Shown here one piece after another: positions 17,092 through 25,609 of a stretch of DNA of 36,015 bases (position 1 is the stretch's first letter; every line of letters starts with the position of its first letter). Under the pieces are notes generated by a model. It did no database searches. It saw only the letters and a program-made list of their open reading frames with translations, and had not been told where the DNA came from. Position numbers and translations under genes: made by a program. Origin of the DNA: Streptomyces sp. sk2.1 (GTDB taxonomy: Bacteria > Actinomycetota > Actinomycetes > Streptomycetales > Streptomycetaceae). The stretch spans positions 1,316,672 through 1,352,686 of the forward strand of contig NZ_RDBO01000077.1 of NCBI RefSeq assembly GCF_008120935.1, written 5' to 3'.

Positions 17092-18360
17092 ATGACAGCA
17101 GGAATGAACCAGGCCCGGAAATGCCGTATGCCCGTCAGGTCGCGAAGGTGCCTGCTCGGCACGATGGCTGTGATTGCTGCCTGGAGTGCAGGATTTGCAG
17201 GTGTTGCCCCCTCCGCGGTGGCCGCGGACGTGCAATCGAAGCAGTGGTACCTCAGCGCCATGCATGCGGAGGAGATGTGGAAGGTCACCACGGGAGAAGG
17301 CGTCAAGATTGCTGTCATCGACTCCGGTGTCAACCCGTCGACACCTTCCCTGAAAGGCCAGGTCCTGAAGGGGTTTGATGCCACGGGGGCGGATGGCGAT
17401 GAGTATGACGACTATCGCGGACATGGCACAACCATGGCTGAGTTGATTGCCGGAACAGGTAAGGGCGGGGGACTAAAAGGGCTTGCCCCAGGAGTAAAGA
17501 TTATCCCGATGCGCATCACCGATACGGAATTTCAAAATGGGCGCTCGGTGAATGCGTCTGATACTGGAGATGCTATCCGTGCCGCGGCGGACAGCGATGC
17601 AAAAATTATCAGCATGTCTTCTAGCAGTGATTTCCCGGACCAAAGAGAAAGGGAGGCGGTAGAGTATGCGAAGAGTAAGGGGAAACTCTTCTTTTCGGCA
17701 GTTGGGAACAATGCCAAAGAGGGAAATAAGGAGCAATTTCCGGCTGCTTATCCACAAGTAGTAGGTGTTGCTGCAACTGACAGTGGCGGCAAGGTTTCTG
17801 TGTACTCTCAGCATGGAAGTTATGTGGATATCGCCGCTCCGGGAGACGGCATCCCGACGTGGTGCAACGCGAAGTTTCAGAGCTACTGCGACTCTAGCGG
17901 TGGGACCAGTCAAGCCACCGCCATCACATCCGCCGCCGCAGCCTTGATCTGGTCTGCTCACCCCGACTGGACGGCCAACCAGGTCCTCAACGTCCTCTTC
18001 GACACGGCGGGGCGAGGAGACTGGAAAAAGGGCACCCTCAGCAATTACCTCGGCCACGGCATCATCCGCCCGGCCGTCAACATCCTCAAGGGCAAGGGCG
18101 ACCCCGGCGACCCCGATATCAGCCCCCTCACCAAGGAGCGGACGTCCGGCTCCCCGGCCTCCTCCGCGTCGGCCTCGTCGCAGCCCGGGAAGGGCGAGAC
18201 GGACGAGAAGGCCGGTGACACCGCCATGGCGGGTTCCACCGCCGATGCCGAGAAGAAGGACGACAACAGCCGACTCGGGCTGATCCTCGGCGGAGCGGCG
18301 GCGGTCGTCGTGCTGGGCGGCGGGGCCTTCGTCCTCGTCCGTAGGCGCCGCGCCGTCTGA
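17092..18360 (+). CDS. Type VII mycosin protease 2 (S8 subtilisin-like)
   Basis: This is a second, divergent mycosin of 422 residues. It has a signal peptide ending near VAADV (about residue 45), Asp77 (AVIDSGV), His111 (RGHGTTMA), Asn206 (AVGNN) and Ser273 (GGTSQAT), a Ser/Lys-rich linker, and a C-terminal membrane helix with an Arg-rich tail. The triad is complete. The first two thirds use A/T-ending codons far more than the neighbours (for example around 17500-17800), while the last third returns to normal Streptomyces usage, so the gene looks mosaic. It begins 25 bases after the WxG protein gene and probably shares its transcript. I chose ATG 17092 because a GGAAG box precedes it at normal distance; ATG 17104 is an alternative. 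Confidence 0.92.
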   Translation: MTAGMNQARKCRMPVRSRRCLLGTMAVIAAWSAGFAGVAPSAVAADVQSKQWYLSAMHAEEMWKVTTGEGVKIAVIDSGVNPSTPSLKGQVLKGFDATGADGDEYDDYRGHGTTMAELIAGTGKGGGLKGLAPGVKIIPMRITDTEFQNGRSVNASDTGDAIRAAADSDAKIISMSSSSDFPDQREREAVEYAKSKGKLFFSAVGNNAKEGNKEQFPAAYPQVVGVAATDSGGKVSVYSQHGSYVDIAAPGDGIPTWCNAKFQSYCDSSGGTSQATAITSAAAALIWSAHPDWTANQVLNVLFDTAGRGDWKKGTLSNYLGHGIIRPAVNILKGKGDPGDPDISPLTKERTSGSPASSASASSQPGKGETDEKAGDTAMAGSTADAEKKDDNSRLGLILGGAAAVVVLGGGAFVLVRRRRAV

Positions 18361-18451
18361 CCGGCCGCAGGACCCCCACCCGTACCTGCCGGCGAGCGAA
18401 GCCGGACCGAACGACCGAACAAGAGCACCAGACCAGAAAGGAAGCCGAAGC

Positions 18452-18811
18452 ATGGCTGATCAGAAGCTCTCGGATGCCGCTCTCCTCAAGCTGGAGGGCG
18501 AGCTCTCCACGCGGTTCGACTCCGTGAAGGGGCAGTTGAAGACGCTTCAGGCGACGATCGACAGCCTGGAAGGCGCTTGGAAGGGCATCGGTGCCGGTGC
18601 CTTCAACACCAAGCAGGAAGAGGTCAACCGGAAGATGGTCAGCATCGCCCACCGGCTCCTCAACTTCCAGGAGGCCATCAAGGCGGCGCGCACCATTTCG
18701 GGCAACACCGAGGACGAGGTCCGGCAGGCCCTGCAGGGCGTCGACGTCGTCGGCGGTTACTCGGGCGACGCGACCGCCGAGGCGAGGATCTCGAACCTCA
18801 ACAAGTTCTGA
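18452..18811 (+). CDS. esxB: WXG100 protein EsxB
   Basis: This 119-residue helical-hairpin protein has its WxG turn at Trp43-Lys-Gly45 (EGAWKGIGAGAF). It is slightly longer than the usual 100 residues because of a C-terminal tail, and has no signal peptide. WXG100 proteins are exported as folded dimers by EccC. A good ribosome-binding site (GAAAGGAAG) precedes the ATG. I see no YxxxD/E motif in its tail, whereas the next protein has one, which fits a heterodimer in which only one partner carries the signal. The esxB/esxA labels follow the gene order I recall for S. coelicolor and are less certain than the family. Confidence 0.88.
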   Translation: MADQKLSDAALLKLEGELSTRFDSVKGQLKTLQATIDSLEGAWKGIGAGAFNTKQEEVNRKMVSIAHRLLNFQEAIKAARTISGNTEDEVRQALQGVDVVGGYSGDATAEARISNLNKF

Positions 18812-18833
18812 CCCGGTCACGCCCGCACCACCA

Positions 18834-18905
18834 CACACGACGTCTGCATCGCGTACGACACCCGAACCACGTACGACACCTGCACCACATACGACGTCTT
18901 CACGC
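18834..18905 (+). repeat. Four imperfect 18-bp tandem repeats between esxB and esxA
   Basis: Units at 18834-18851, 18852-18869, 18870-18887 and 18888-18905 share a yrTACGAC or ACGACGTCT core followed by a variable tail. Units 2 and 3 are nearly identical. They fill most of the 129-base gap between the two WXG100 genes. The palindromic CGTACG core could serve as a protein-binding site or an RNA feature; function unknown. Confidence 0.7.
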
Positions 18906-18940
18906 CAAACCTGGACAACTAGATAACACGGGAGGACCGC

Positions 18941-19243
18941 ATGTCGAGCAACCCCGACGGCACGATGGTTGTCACTTATTCGAGCCTGGATCTCGCGGCC
19001 GGTGCCATCGAGCGGCAGAGCAAGCAGCTCCAGGAGGACCTCGCCTCCATCAAGCGGATGATCACCAACGTGTCCGAGCTCTGGGTGGGCGAGGCCAAGA
19101 GCGCCTACGACTCCGCTCAGCGCGGCTGGGACAACGACGCCAGGGCGATTCACAGCGCCCTGAGCGAGATCTCCCGCAAGGTGCGCGAAGCCGGTGCCGC
19201 GTACCACGCCGGTGACAAGCGGGCGAGGGCCAACTTCGAGTAG
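18941..19243 (+). CDS. esxA: WXG100 protein EsxA with YxxxD signal
   Basis: This 100-residue WXG100 protein has its turn at Trp48-Val-Gly50 (ELWVGEAKSAY) and a C-terminal Tyr88-His-Ala-Gly-Asp92, matching the YxxxD/E export signal. A GGGAGG box lies six bases before the ATG. It should form a heterodimer with the upstream WXG100 protein and be recognised by the last ATPase domain of EccC. In S. coelicolor the equivalent pair is needed for normal sporulation (established knowledge from the literature on Streptomyces EsxA/EsxB). The gene is followed at once by a long hairpin shared with the convergent eccC gene. Confidence 0.93.
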   Translation: MSSNPDGTMVVTYSSLDLAAGAIERQSKQLQEDLASIKRMITNVSELWVGEAKSAYDSAQRGWDNDARAIHSALSEISRKVREAGAAYHAGDKRARANFE

Positions 19244-19245
19244 GG

Positions 19246-19316
19246 CTCGGCGGGAACACAACGGGTCGGGGTGGGCACGCACGGGAGGTGCCCACCCCGA
19301 CCCATTGTGTTCCGAG
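19246..19316. terminator. Bidirectional terminator between esxA and eccC
   Basis: Arms 19253-19278 and 19288-19313 pair over 26 positions with a single mismatch around a 9-base loop, and the outer CTCGG/CCGAG can extend the stem. It sits between the convergent esxA and eccC stops, starting 3 bases after the esxA stop. This is an unusually long and stable stem for a terminator. Confidence 0.85.
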
Positions 19317-19366
19317 AGGTGGAGCGGTGGGACGGGCACGACCTCCACCCGCCCCACCGCCTCGCG

Positions 19367-22300
19367 CTACCGCTCCCCGTCCATGAGCCCCGACTGCACC
19401 AGCGGATTCCCCCGCCGCCGCGTGACGAACACCCCGCGCCCCGGAGGCATCGGGCGCGGCCGCACGTTGCCGAGGACGTCCCCCTCGACGGGGTCGCCCG
19501 AGAGCATCAGGCCCTGCGCGCCCAGCTCCATGACGCGCTGCATGAACGGCTCGTACAGGGCCCGTCCGGCCCCCGCCGTGCTGCGGGCGATGATGAACCG
19601 GACCCCGACGTCACGCGAGAACGGCAGCATCTCCGTCAGTCTGGCCAGCGGGTTCCCGGCGGCCGTGGAGACCAGGTCGTAGTCGTCGATGACCACGTAC
19701 ACCGTCGGCCCGCTCCACCAACTGCGTTCGCGCAGCTCCTGCGCCGTGACGTCGGGCGACGGCGTGCGGCGTTCCATCAGGTTGTACAGCGCGTCCACGT
19801 GGTGCTCCATGTTGTTGGACATGGGCACGTACTCCGCCAGGTGCGTCGCGGGGGTGGCGTCCAGGAGCGTCCGCCGGTTGTCGATGACGAAGAACTTGCA
19901 GACGTTCCCGTCGTACCTCTCGCTCAGCTGCTTGACGAGCAGGCGCAGCAGGTTGGACTTGCCGGACTCGCTCTCGCCGAACACCAGGAAGAACGGGTCG
20001 CGCTCGAAGTCGAGGAAGACCGGCTCCAGGTTGTTCTCGTCGATGCCGAACGCGATGCCCCGCTCCGGATGGGCGTGGCCCGGGGGCAGCTCGCGCGCCG
20101 GGAGTTCGCGGGGCAGCAGCCGGACCGCCGGGGCGGGCGCCGCGGTCCAGTGCCGGGCGACCTCCCGGTTCATGGCCGCCGTCGCCTCGGAGAGGTCGCT
20201 GTCGGAGTTGATGCCGTCGATCCGCGGTACCGCGGCCATGAAGTGCAGCTTCTCCGGCGTGAGGCCGCGACCGGGCACACCGGCCGGCACGTTGGCGGCG
20301 GCCCTGCGGTCCAGCTCGGAGTCCATGACGTCACCGAGCCGCAGTTCGAGCCGGTTCATCAGGTGGTCCTTGAGGTTGGCCCGGACCTCCATGGAACGCG
20401 ACGTCGTGACGACCAGGTGGATGCCGTACCCGAGGCCGCGCGCCGCGATGTCCACAACAGCGGCCTCCAGCCCCTCGTAGTCCGTACGGAAGCTGCCCCA
20501 GCCGTCGACGAGCAGGAAGACGTCGCCCCACGGCTGGTCCGTGACCGGGATGTCGCCGCGCGTCCGCAGCCTGCGGAAGGTGGCGATGGAGTCGATGCCC
20601 GCGCTGCGGAAGTACTCCTCGCGCCGCGCCATGATCCCGTACACCTCGGAGACCGTGCGCCGCACCCGCTCGGGGTCGAGCCGGGAGGCGATCCCGCCGA
20701 CGTGCGGCAGCCCGGAGAGCGAGGCCATGCCACCGCCGCCGAAGTCCAGCCCGTAGAACTGGACCTCCTGGGGCGTGTGGGTGAGCGCGAAGCCCGCGAC
20801 GAGGGTGCGCAGCAGCGTGGACTTGCCGGACTGCGGGCCACCGGTGATCTGCATGTGGCCCGCCGCCCCGGAGAAGTCCCGGTAGAGCGTGTCGCGCCGC
20901 TGCTCGTACGGCTTGTCGACCACACCGAGCGGTACGACGAGACGCCCCGCGCCCTCGAAGCCGGGCCGGGTCAGTCCCCGGCCCTCGACCGGGGAGAGCC
21001 CCGGCAGGAGCTCGTCCAGCGACGGCGGGTTGTCCAGCGGCGGGAGCCACACCTGGTGCGCGGAGGCGCCCCGGCCCTCCAGCCGGCCCACGATCACGTC
21101 GAGCACCGTGTCCGCCAGGGCGTCGTCCTCCGGTGTGCGCGCGTCGGGCACACCGGCCCCGCCCGCCGGATCCGGCTGCACGTACCGCACCGGCACCGGA
21201 GCCGCCGTGAACACCACCGGCCTGCGGTCCACCGGCAGCGGCCCGGAGGGCGCGGACGCCCGGGCACCCGAGCGGTACACCCCGGAGACGTACGCGGCCT
21301 TGAAGCGCACCATCTCGTCCGTGCCGTACTTCAGATAGCCGGAACCGGGCACGTTGGGCAGGTGGTAGGCGTCGGGCACGCCCAGTGCCGCCCGGGACTC
21401 GCCGGCCGAGAAGGTGCGCAGCCCGACCCGGTACGACAGATAGGTCTCCAGACCGCGCAGCCGCCCCTCCTCCAGGCGCTGCGAGGCCAGCAGCAGATGG
21501 ACGCCCAGCGAACGGCCGATGCGCCCGATCTGCACGAACATCTCGATGAAGTCGGGCTTGGCCGTGAGGAGTTCGCTGAACTCGTCGATGACCAGGACGA
21601 GGGAGGGGATCGGCTGCAACGGGGCGCCCGCCGCGCGCGCCTTCTCGTAGTCGTGGATGTTGGCGTAGTTGCCCGCGTCGCGCAGCATCTCCTGACGGCG
21701 GTTGAGCTCGCCGCCGATGGAGTCGCCCATGCGGTCGACCAGCGTCAGATCGTCCGCGAGGTTGGTGATCACCGCCGCGACGTGGGGCATCCGGGCCATG
21801 CCGGCGAAGGTGGCACCGCCCTTGAAGTCCGCGAGGACGAAGTTGAGCGTCTCCGAGGTGTGGGTGACGGCGAGGCCGAGCACCAGCGTGCGCAGCAGTT
21901 CGGACTTGCCGGAACCGGTGGCGCCGACGCACAGGCCGTGCGGCCCCATGCCCTCCTGGGCCGCTTCCTTCAGGTCCAGCATCACCGGGCTGCCGTCCTC
22001 GCCGACACCGATCGGGACGCGCAGCCGCTCCGTACGGGAACGGGCCCGCCAGGTCCGGCCGACATCGATCGAGGCCGCGTCACCGAGATTCAGCAGATCG
22101 GTGAACTCCAGCTCGGCGAGCAGCGGTTCGTCGTCGTCCCCGCCCGAGGCCGCGCGAAGCGGCGCCAGCTGCCGGGCCAGCGCCTCGGCGGCCTCCGGAC
22201 CGAGCAGATCGGGAAGACCGTCGTAGACCAGCCCGTGCCCGGACTCCAGCCGCAGCGAACGGGGGTGCACCACGACGGACAGGCCGCCGCGCCCTCCGCC

Positions 22301-23341
22301 GATCTCGCCCGGCACGAGCTCGATGACCGTCACGCCCTGGAGCCCCTCGGCCGCGGCGAGGGCCGACACCGGCGACACGGACCGGCCGTCGAGCACGACG
22401 ACGACATGGGGCCGGTCCATGAGCGGCTGGCCGTCGGGCTGGAAGCGCGGCCGGCCCTCCAGCGGGCCCGCGAGCAACTCCTCCAGCTCCGCGACGTCGG
22501 TGGTGATCAGCCGGCGGCTGCCGGCCCCGTCGACGACACCCGGCACCTGGACGTGCGGGAGCCACTTCGCCCAGTCCCAGTGCGGGGCGGCGTCCTGCCC
22601 CGTCGCGACGGCGACGACCAGATCCTCGGGGGAGTGCAGGGAGGCGAGCGCGCCGACCATCGCACGGGCCGTGGAACGGACGGACTCCTCCTCGCCGCTG
22701 ACGGTCAGGTGGTAGAAGGCGCGCAGCGAGACCGCCATGGGCAGGCCGTCCAGCGTGCTGTGGGCGCTCAGGAACCGCCGCATCGCCCCGGCGGTCAGCG
22801 GCTCCAGCTCGTCGACCGGCGCGGTCTCGGGAGCGATGAGCGGCGTGGCGAGCTCCTGGCTGCCCAGGCCGATGCGCACCTGCGCGAAGTCGGCGTCACC
22901 GACGCGGCGTTCCCACACCCGGCCGCCCTCGGCGACGAGCGCCCACAACTGGTCCGGGGACGGGTGGAGATAGAACTGGGCGTCGCGCTGCTTGCGCGCC
23001 GTCTCCAGCACGGACCGTCTGGTTTGAGTCAGATATTTCAGGTAGTCGCGCCGTAAGTCCGCGAGTTGACCCTGGGTGCCCCGCCGGAGACGGACGATCA
23101 TCGCGATGGCCATGGCGACCGTGGACGCGATCATGATTATGCCCATGATGCGCATGACCGGGTTCGGGGTCATGAAGAAGAAGACGACGGAACCGCCCAT
23201 GCCCAGCATCGGCAGCAGCTGCATCATCATCCCCTCCTGCTGACCGCGAGGCAGCTCGGGAGGAGGTTGCAATTGCACCTGTCCATCCGGGACCTCGGAG
23301 GGCAGGGCCCGCGGTGGGCGCTTGACGACGGTCTGACTCAC
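19367..23341 (-). CDS. eccC: Type VII secretion ATPase EccC (fused, three ATPase domains), contains a TTA codon
   Basis: This 1324-residue FtsK/SpoIIIE-type motor of the secretion system joins in one chain what ESX-1 of mycobacteria splits into EccCa and EccCb. Two membrane helices occupy about 43-83. A linker domain and three ATPase domains follow, with Walker A motifs GATGSGKS (473-480), GGPQSGKS (834-841) and GESESGKS (1122-1129). Walker B residues are Asp586-Glu587 in domain 1 and Asp1219-Asp1220 in domain 3. In domain 2 the acidic pair is replaced by Asp946-Gly947, so that domain lacks the usual catalytic Glu. The start is GTG (23341) with GGTGAG ahead. Codon 96 is TTA (23056-23054). It is transcribed divergently from eccD. 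Confidence 0.96.
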   Translation of the reverse strand: MSQTVVKRPPRALPSEVPDGQVQLQPPPELPRGQQEGMMMQLLPMLGMGGSVVFFFMTPNPVMRIMGIIMIASTVAMAIAMIVRLRRGTQGQLADLRRDYLKYLTQTRRSVLETARKQRDAQFYLHPSPDQLWALVAEGGRVWERRVGDADFAQVRIGLGSQELATPLIAPETAPVDELEPLTAGAMRRFLSAHSTLDGLPMAVSLRAFYHLTVSGEEESVRSTARAMVGALASLHSPEDLVVAVATGQDAAPHWDWAKWLPHVQVPGVVDGAGSRRLITTDVAELEELLAGPLEGRPRFQPDGQPLMDRPHVVVVLDGRSVSPVSALAAAEGLQGVTVIELVPGEIGGGRGGLSVVVHPRSLRLESGHGLVYDGLPDLLGPEAAEALARQLAPLRAASGGDDDEPLLAELEFTDLLNLGDAASIDVGRTWRARSRTERLRVPIGVGEDGSPVMLDLKEAAQEGMGPHGLCVGATGSGKSELLRTLVLGLAVTHTSETLNFVLADFKGGATFAGMARMPHVAAVITNLADDLTLVDRMGDSIGGELNRRQEMLRDAGNYANIHDYEKARAAGAPLQPIPSLVLVIDEFSELLTAKPDFIEMFVQIGRIGRSLGVHLLLASQRLEEGRLRGLETYLSYRVGLRTFSAGESRAALGVPDAYHLPNVPGSGYLKYGTDEMVRFKAAYVSGVYRSGARASAPSGPLPVDRRPVVFTAAPVPVRYVQPDPAGGAGVPDARTPEDDALADTVLDVIVGRLEGRGASAHQVWLPPLDNPPSLDELLPGLSPVEGRGLTRPGFEGAGRLVVPLGVVDKPYEQRRDTLYRDFSGAAGHMQITGGPQSGKSTLLRTLVAGFALTHTPQEVQFYGLDFGGGGMASLSGLPHVGGIASRLDPERVRRTVSEVYGIMARREEYFRSAGIDSIATFRRLRTRGDIPVTDQPWGDVFLLVDGWGSFRTDYEGLEAAVVDIAARGLGYGIHLVVTTSRSMEVRANLKDHLMNRLELRLGDVMDSELDRRAAANVPAGVPGRGLTPEKLHFMAAVPRIDGINSDSDLSEATAAMNREVARHWTAAPAPAVRLLPRELPARELPPGHAHPERGIAFGIDENNLEPVFLDFERDPFFLVFGESESGKSNLLRLLVKQLSERYDGNVCKFFVIDNRRTLLDATPATHLAEYVPMSNNMEHHVDALYNLMERRTPSPDVTAQELRERSWWSGPTVYVVIDDYDLVSTAAGNPLARLTEMLPFSRDVGVRFIIARSTAGAGRALYEPFMQRVMELGAQGLMLSGDPVEGDVLGNVRPRPMPPGRGVFVTRRRGNPLVQSGLMDGER

Positions 23342-23568
23342 GTCTCACCAATTCCCTTGCCGGAAAGAGCTGTTCGTATCGCCGCCCCCGTGGCGACGGG
23401 CCCTGTCCGAGGGAGGATCCTACTGGCGTACGGGGTCACCGGAGGGCGGTAGGGTGGCGCGACGCGTGTAAGCATTCGCTAACGACCGCAAGGAAACGGC
23501 CAGTTCGGGCGAGGCGCGGGACCGCGCACCCGGGAACCGTTCCGCGGAACCACGAGGGGGAGCAACAG
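23342..23568. promoter_or_regulatory. Divergent eccC/eccD control region
   Basis: This 227-base gap separates the divergent core genes. Candidate -10 boxes are TAGGAT on the minus strand (23422-23417) for eccC and TAGGGT on the plus strand (23450-23455) for eccD. Neither has a clear -35 at normal spacing, so an alternative sigma factor or an activator is possible. A strong GAGGGGGAG ribosome-binding site for eccD lies at its right edge. Confidence 0.35.
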
Positions 23569-25077
23569 GTGACCACGACGGTCCGAACGGCAGCCACCGG
23601 ACACGGCGGGCCGGGACCCGGAGCCCCGGCCGGCAGCGGAACCGGCTTCTGCCGGATCACGGTCGTCGCACCCGACGGCCGCGTCGACGTGGCACTGCCC
23701 GAGGACATCGCCGTCGCCGACCTGTACCCGGAGATCCTCCGGCTGTCGGGACAGAGCCCCGACCGGGGCGCCCCGGTCGGCTACCACCTGGTGCGCCGCG
23801 ACGGCACCGTCCTCGACGGCGGACGCACCCTGGCCGGGCAGCGGATCCTTGACGGGGAACTGCTCTCCCTGCGCCCCTTCTCCGAGTCCCTGCCGCCCGC
23901 CGTCTTCGACGACGTGTCCGACGCCGTCGCCACCGCCGTCGCCCGGGACCGCACCCTCTGGGGCGACGGCCTCACCCGCGCGGCAGGGCTCCTCGGCGGG
24001 TCGGTCCTGCTGGTCCTGCTGGGTTTCGTGCTGTGGACCTCCGACGCCCGGCACGACACGCACGGCCTGCCCGGCGTCCTCGCCGCCGTCGTCGCCCTGC
24101 TCGCCCTCGCCCTGGCCTGCGTACGCGCACGGGTCTACGACGACCCGGGATCGTGCACGGCCCTGGGGGTCGGCGCGCTCGCGAACGCGGCGGTCGCCGG
24201 CGCCGGACTGCTGCCGCTCGCCGCGGGTCAGGGCATCGGCCGGCTCCAGTTCCTGCTCGCCTGCGCCGCCGTGCTGGTGGCGGCGGTGATCCTCATGATC
24301 GCCGCCCCCGGCGGGGACGGCGTCTTCGTCGCGTTCGTGTTCGCCGCCGCCATCGGCCTGCTGGTCACCTTCGCCGCGATCACGACCGGCATGGAGCCCG
24401 CCGAGACCGCCGCGGTGTGCGCCCCGCTCTCCGTGGGCGTCCTCGCCTTCCTGCCCGGCCTCTCCACCCGCTTCGCCCGCCTCCCCATCGGCTTCGAACC
24501 GCCCCGCACCACCGTCGGTGACCACGGGACGTCCGAACCGGCGGCATCGGGCCCGGTCGACGCCGACCGCATCGCCGCCCGCGCGCGGCGCGGCCACGAA
24601 CTGCTCGTCGGTCTGGTCGGCGGCTGCGCCCTGGTGGCCGTGGGCGCCGCGGCCGTCCTGGGATTCTCGGACAACACCTGGGCCCGGCTGCTGGCACTCG
24701 CCACCGGGGTCGCCATGCTGATGCGCTCCCACCTGTTCCGCTACACGGCCCAGGTCGGCTGCGCCCTGGCGGCGGGCCTCGGCTCGCTCGTCCTCCTGGG
24801 CCTCGGTCTGTCCCTCGACCCCCCGGCCGACCTGCTGCGCGAGGCCGCCGCGGGGGACGGCTCCGCGCTCGACATCCGTACGATCTGGCTCGCCGCGGCC
24901 GTCGCGGGCGGCGCCGCGCTGATCACCGCCGTCGGGCTGATCGTGCCGCGCAAGGGAGTCACCCCCTTCTGGGGACGCTTCCTGGAGATCGCCGAGACGT
25001 TCGTGCTGCTGACCCTGATCCCGCTGTGCCTCGCGGTCTTCGACCTCTACCGTTCGATCCGGTCCCTCACCGGCTGA
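23569..25077 (+). CDS. eccD: Type VII secretion membrane channel protein EccD
   Basis: This 502-residue protein has the EccD layout: a ubiquitin-like N-terminal domain (about 27-105, with ITVVAPDGRVDVALPEDIAV and the following LYPEIL helix) and then about eleven membrane helices from residue 140 on. In known ESX structures EccD forms dimers that build the membrane cavity and bind EccB and EccC. It starts at GTG 23569. A Pro/Gly-rich tail of about 25 residues precedes the ubiquitin-like fold. It lies divergent to eccC and 193 bases upstream of rpsO. It ends the type VII locus. Confidence 0.93.
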   Translation: MTTTVRTAATGHGGPGPGAPAGSGTGFCRITVVAPDGRVDVALPEDIAVADLYPEILRLSGQSPDRGAPVGYHLVRRDGTVLDGGRTLAGQRILDGELLSLRPFSESLPPAVFDDVSDAVATAVARDRTLWGDGLTRAAGLLGGSVLLVLLGFVLWTSDARHDTHGLPGVLAAVVALLALALACVRARVYDDPGSCTALGVGALANAAVAGAGLLPLAAGQGIGRLQFLLACAAVLVAAVILMIAAPGGDGVFVAFVFAAAIGLLVTFAAITTGMEPAETAAVCAPLSVGVLAFLPGLSTRFARLPIGFEPPRTTVGDHGTSEPAASGPVDADRIAARARRGHELLVGLVGGCALVAVGAAAVLGFSDNTWARLLALATGVAMLMRSHLFRYTAQVGCALAAGLGSLVLLGLGLSLDPPADLLREAAAGDGSALDIRTIWLAAAVAGGAALITAVGLIVPRKGVTPFWGRFLEIAETFVLLTLIPLCLAVFDLYRSIRSLTG

Positions 25078-25211
25078 TCCGCCCCGCCGCACCCGTCGCC
25101 CGGACCGGCTCCGCCGGGCTGGTACGCTGTGTGACGGCCGTTTGTGTACGCGCTTCCGGATCATCCTGGGATCTGCGCTCATCGGACCTTCGCCTCCGAG
25201 TCATGGAAGCT

Positions 25212-25233
25212 CCTCTGCGATCAGGATCAGAGG
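25212..25233 (+). promoter_or_regulatory. rpsO leader hairpin
   Basis: CCTCTG (25212-25217) pairs with CAGAGG (25228-25233) in the leader of rpsO. A TACGCT at 25123-25128 is a possible -10 of its promoter. S15 controls its own messenger through leader structures in several bacterial groups, but I cannot show that this stem is such a site. Confidence 0.35.
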
Positions 25234-25270
25234 CACTCGTGGGCGCATCGAACATCAAAGAGGAGTACGC

Positions 25271-25561
25271 GTGCCGCTCGACGCCGCTACGAAGAAGCAG
25301 ATCATGTCCGAGTTCGCCCAGAAGGAAGGCGACACCGGCTCCCCCGAGGTCCAGGTCGCGATGCTCTCCCGTCGCATCTCGGACCTGACCGAGCACCTCA
25401 AGGTCCACAAGCACGACCACCACTCCCGTCGTGGTCTGCTGATCCTGGTCGGCCAGCGTCGCCGCCTGCTGCAGTACCTGGCCAAGAAGGACATCCAGCG
25501 CTTCCGTGCCCTGGTCGACCGCCTCGGCATCCGCCGCGGTGCGGCCGGCGGCGCCAAGTAA
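25271..25561 (+). CDS. rpsO: 30S ribosomal protein S15
   Basis: This 96-residue ribosomal protein S15 binds the central domain of 16S rRNA early in 30S assembly. The sequence follows the family throughout: the start helix (ATKKQIMSEFAQKEGDTGSPEVQ), the HKHDHHSRRGLL loop that contacts rRNA, and RRRLLQYL. The GTG at 25271 with AGAGGAG ahead gives the conserved N-terminus; the frame upstream to 25142 is spurious. It is followed by a stem-loop and then pnp, the classical rpsO-pnp arrangement. Confidence 0.98.
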   Translation: MPLDAATKKQIMSEFAQKEGDTGSPEVQVAMLSRRISDLTEHLKVHKHDHHSRRGLLILVGQRRRLLQYLAKKDIQRFRALVDRLGIRRGAAGGAK

Positions 25562-25570
25562 GACGCCGTG

Positions 25571-25609
25571 AAGGGAGCGGTTCCCACCACTGAGGGGACC
25601 GCTCCCTTT
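25571..25609 (+). terminator. rpsO-pnp intergenic stem-loop
   Basis: Arms 25571-25585 and 25594-25608 form a 15-bp stem with one wobble pair and an 8-base loop, followed by TTTG. In Streptomyces the rpsO-pnp transcript carries an intergenic hairpin processed by RNase III, with partial read-through into pnp. This stem fits that role, but the cleavage is inferred. Confidence 0.75.

Noticed and set aside
18834..18905. CRISPR-like array
   Set aside because: The units are contiguous, 18 bases long and imperfect, with no unique spacers and no cas genes nearby.
19271..23056. A 1261-residue plus-strand open frame opposite eccC
   Set aside because: Its product is Arg/His/Gly-rich without domains, and it mirrors the strongly biased eccC codons on the other strand.
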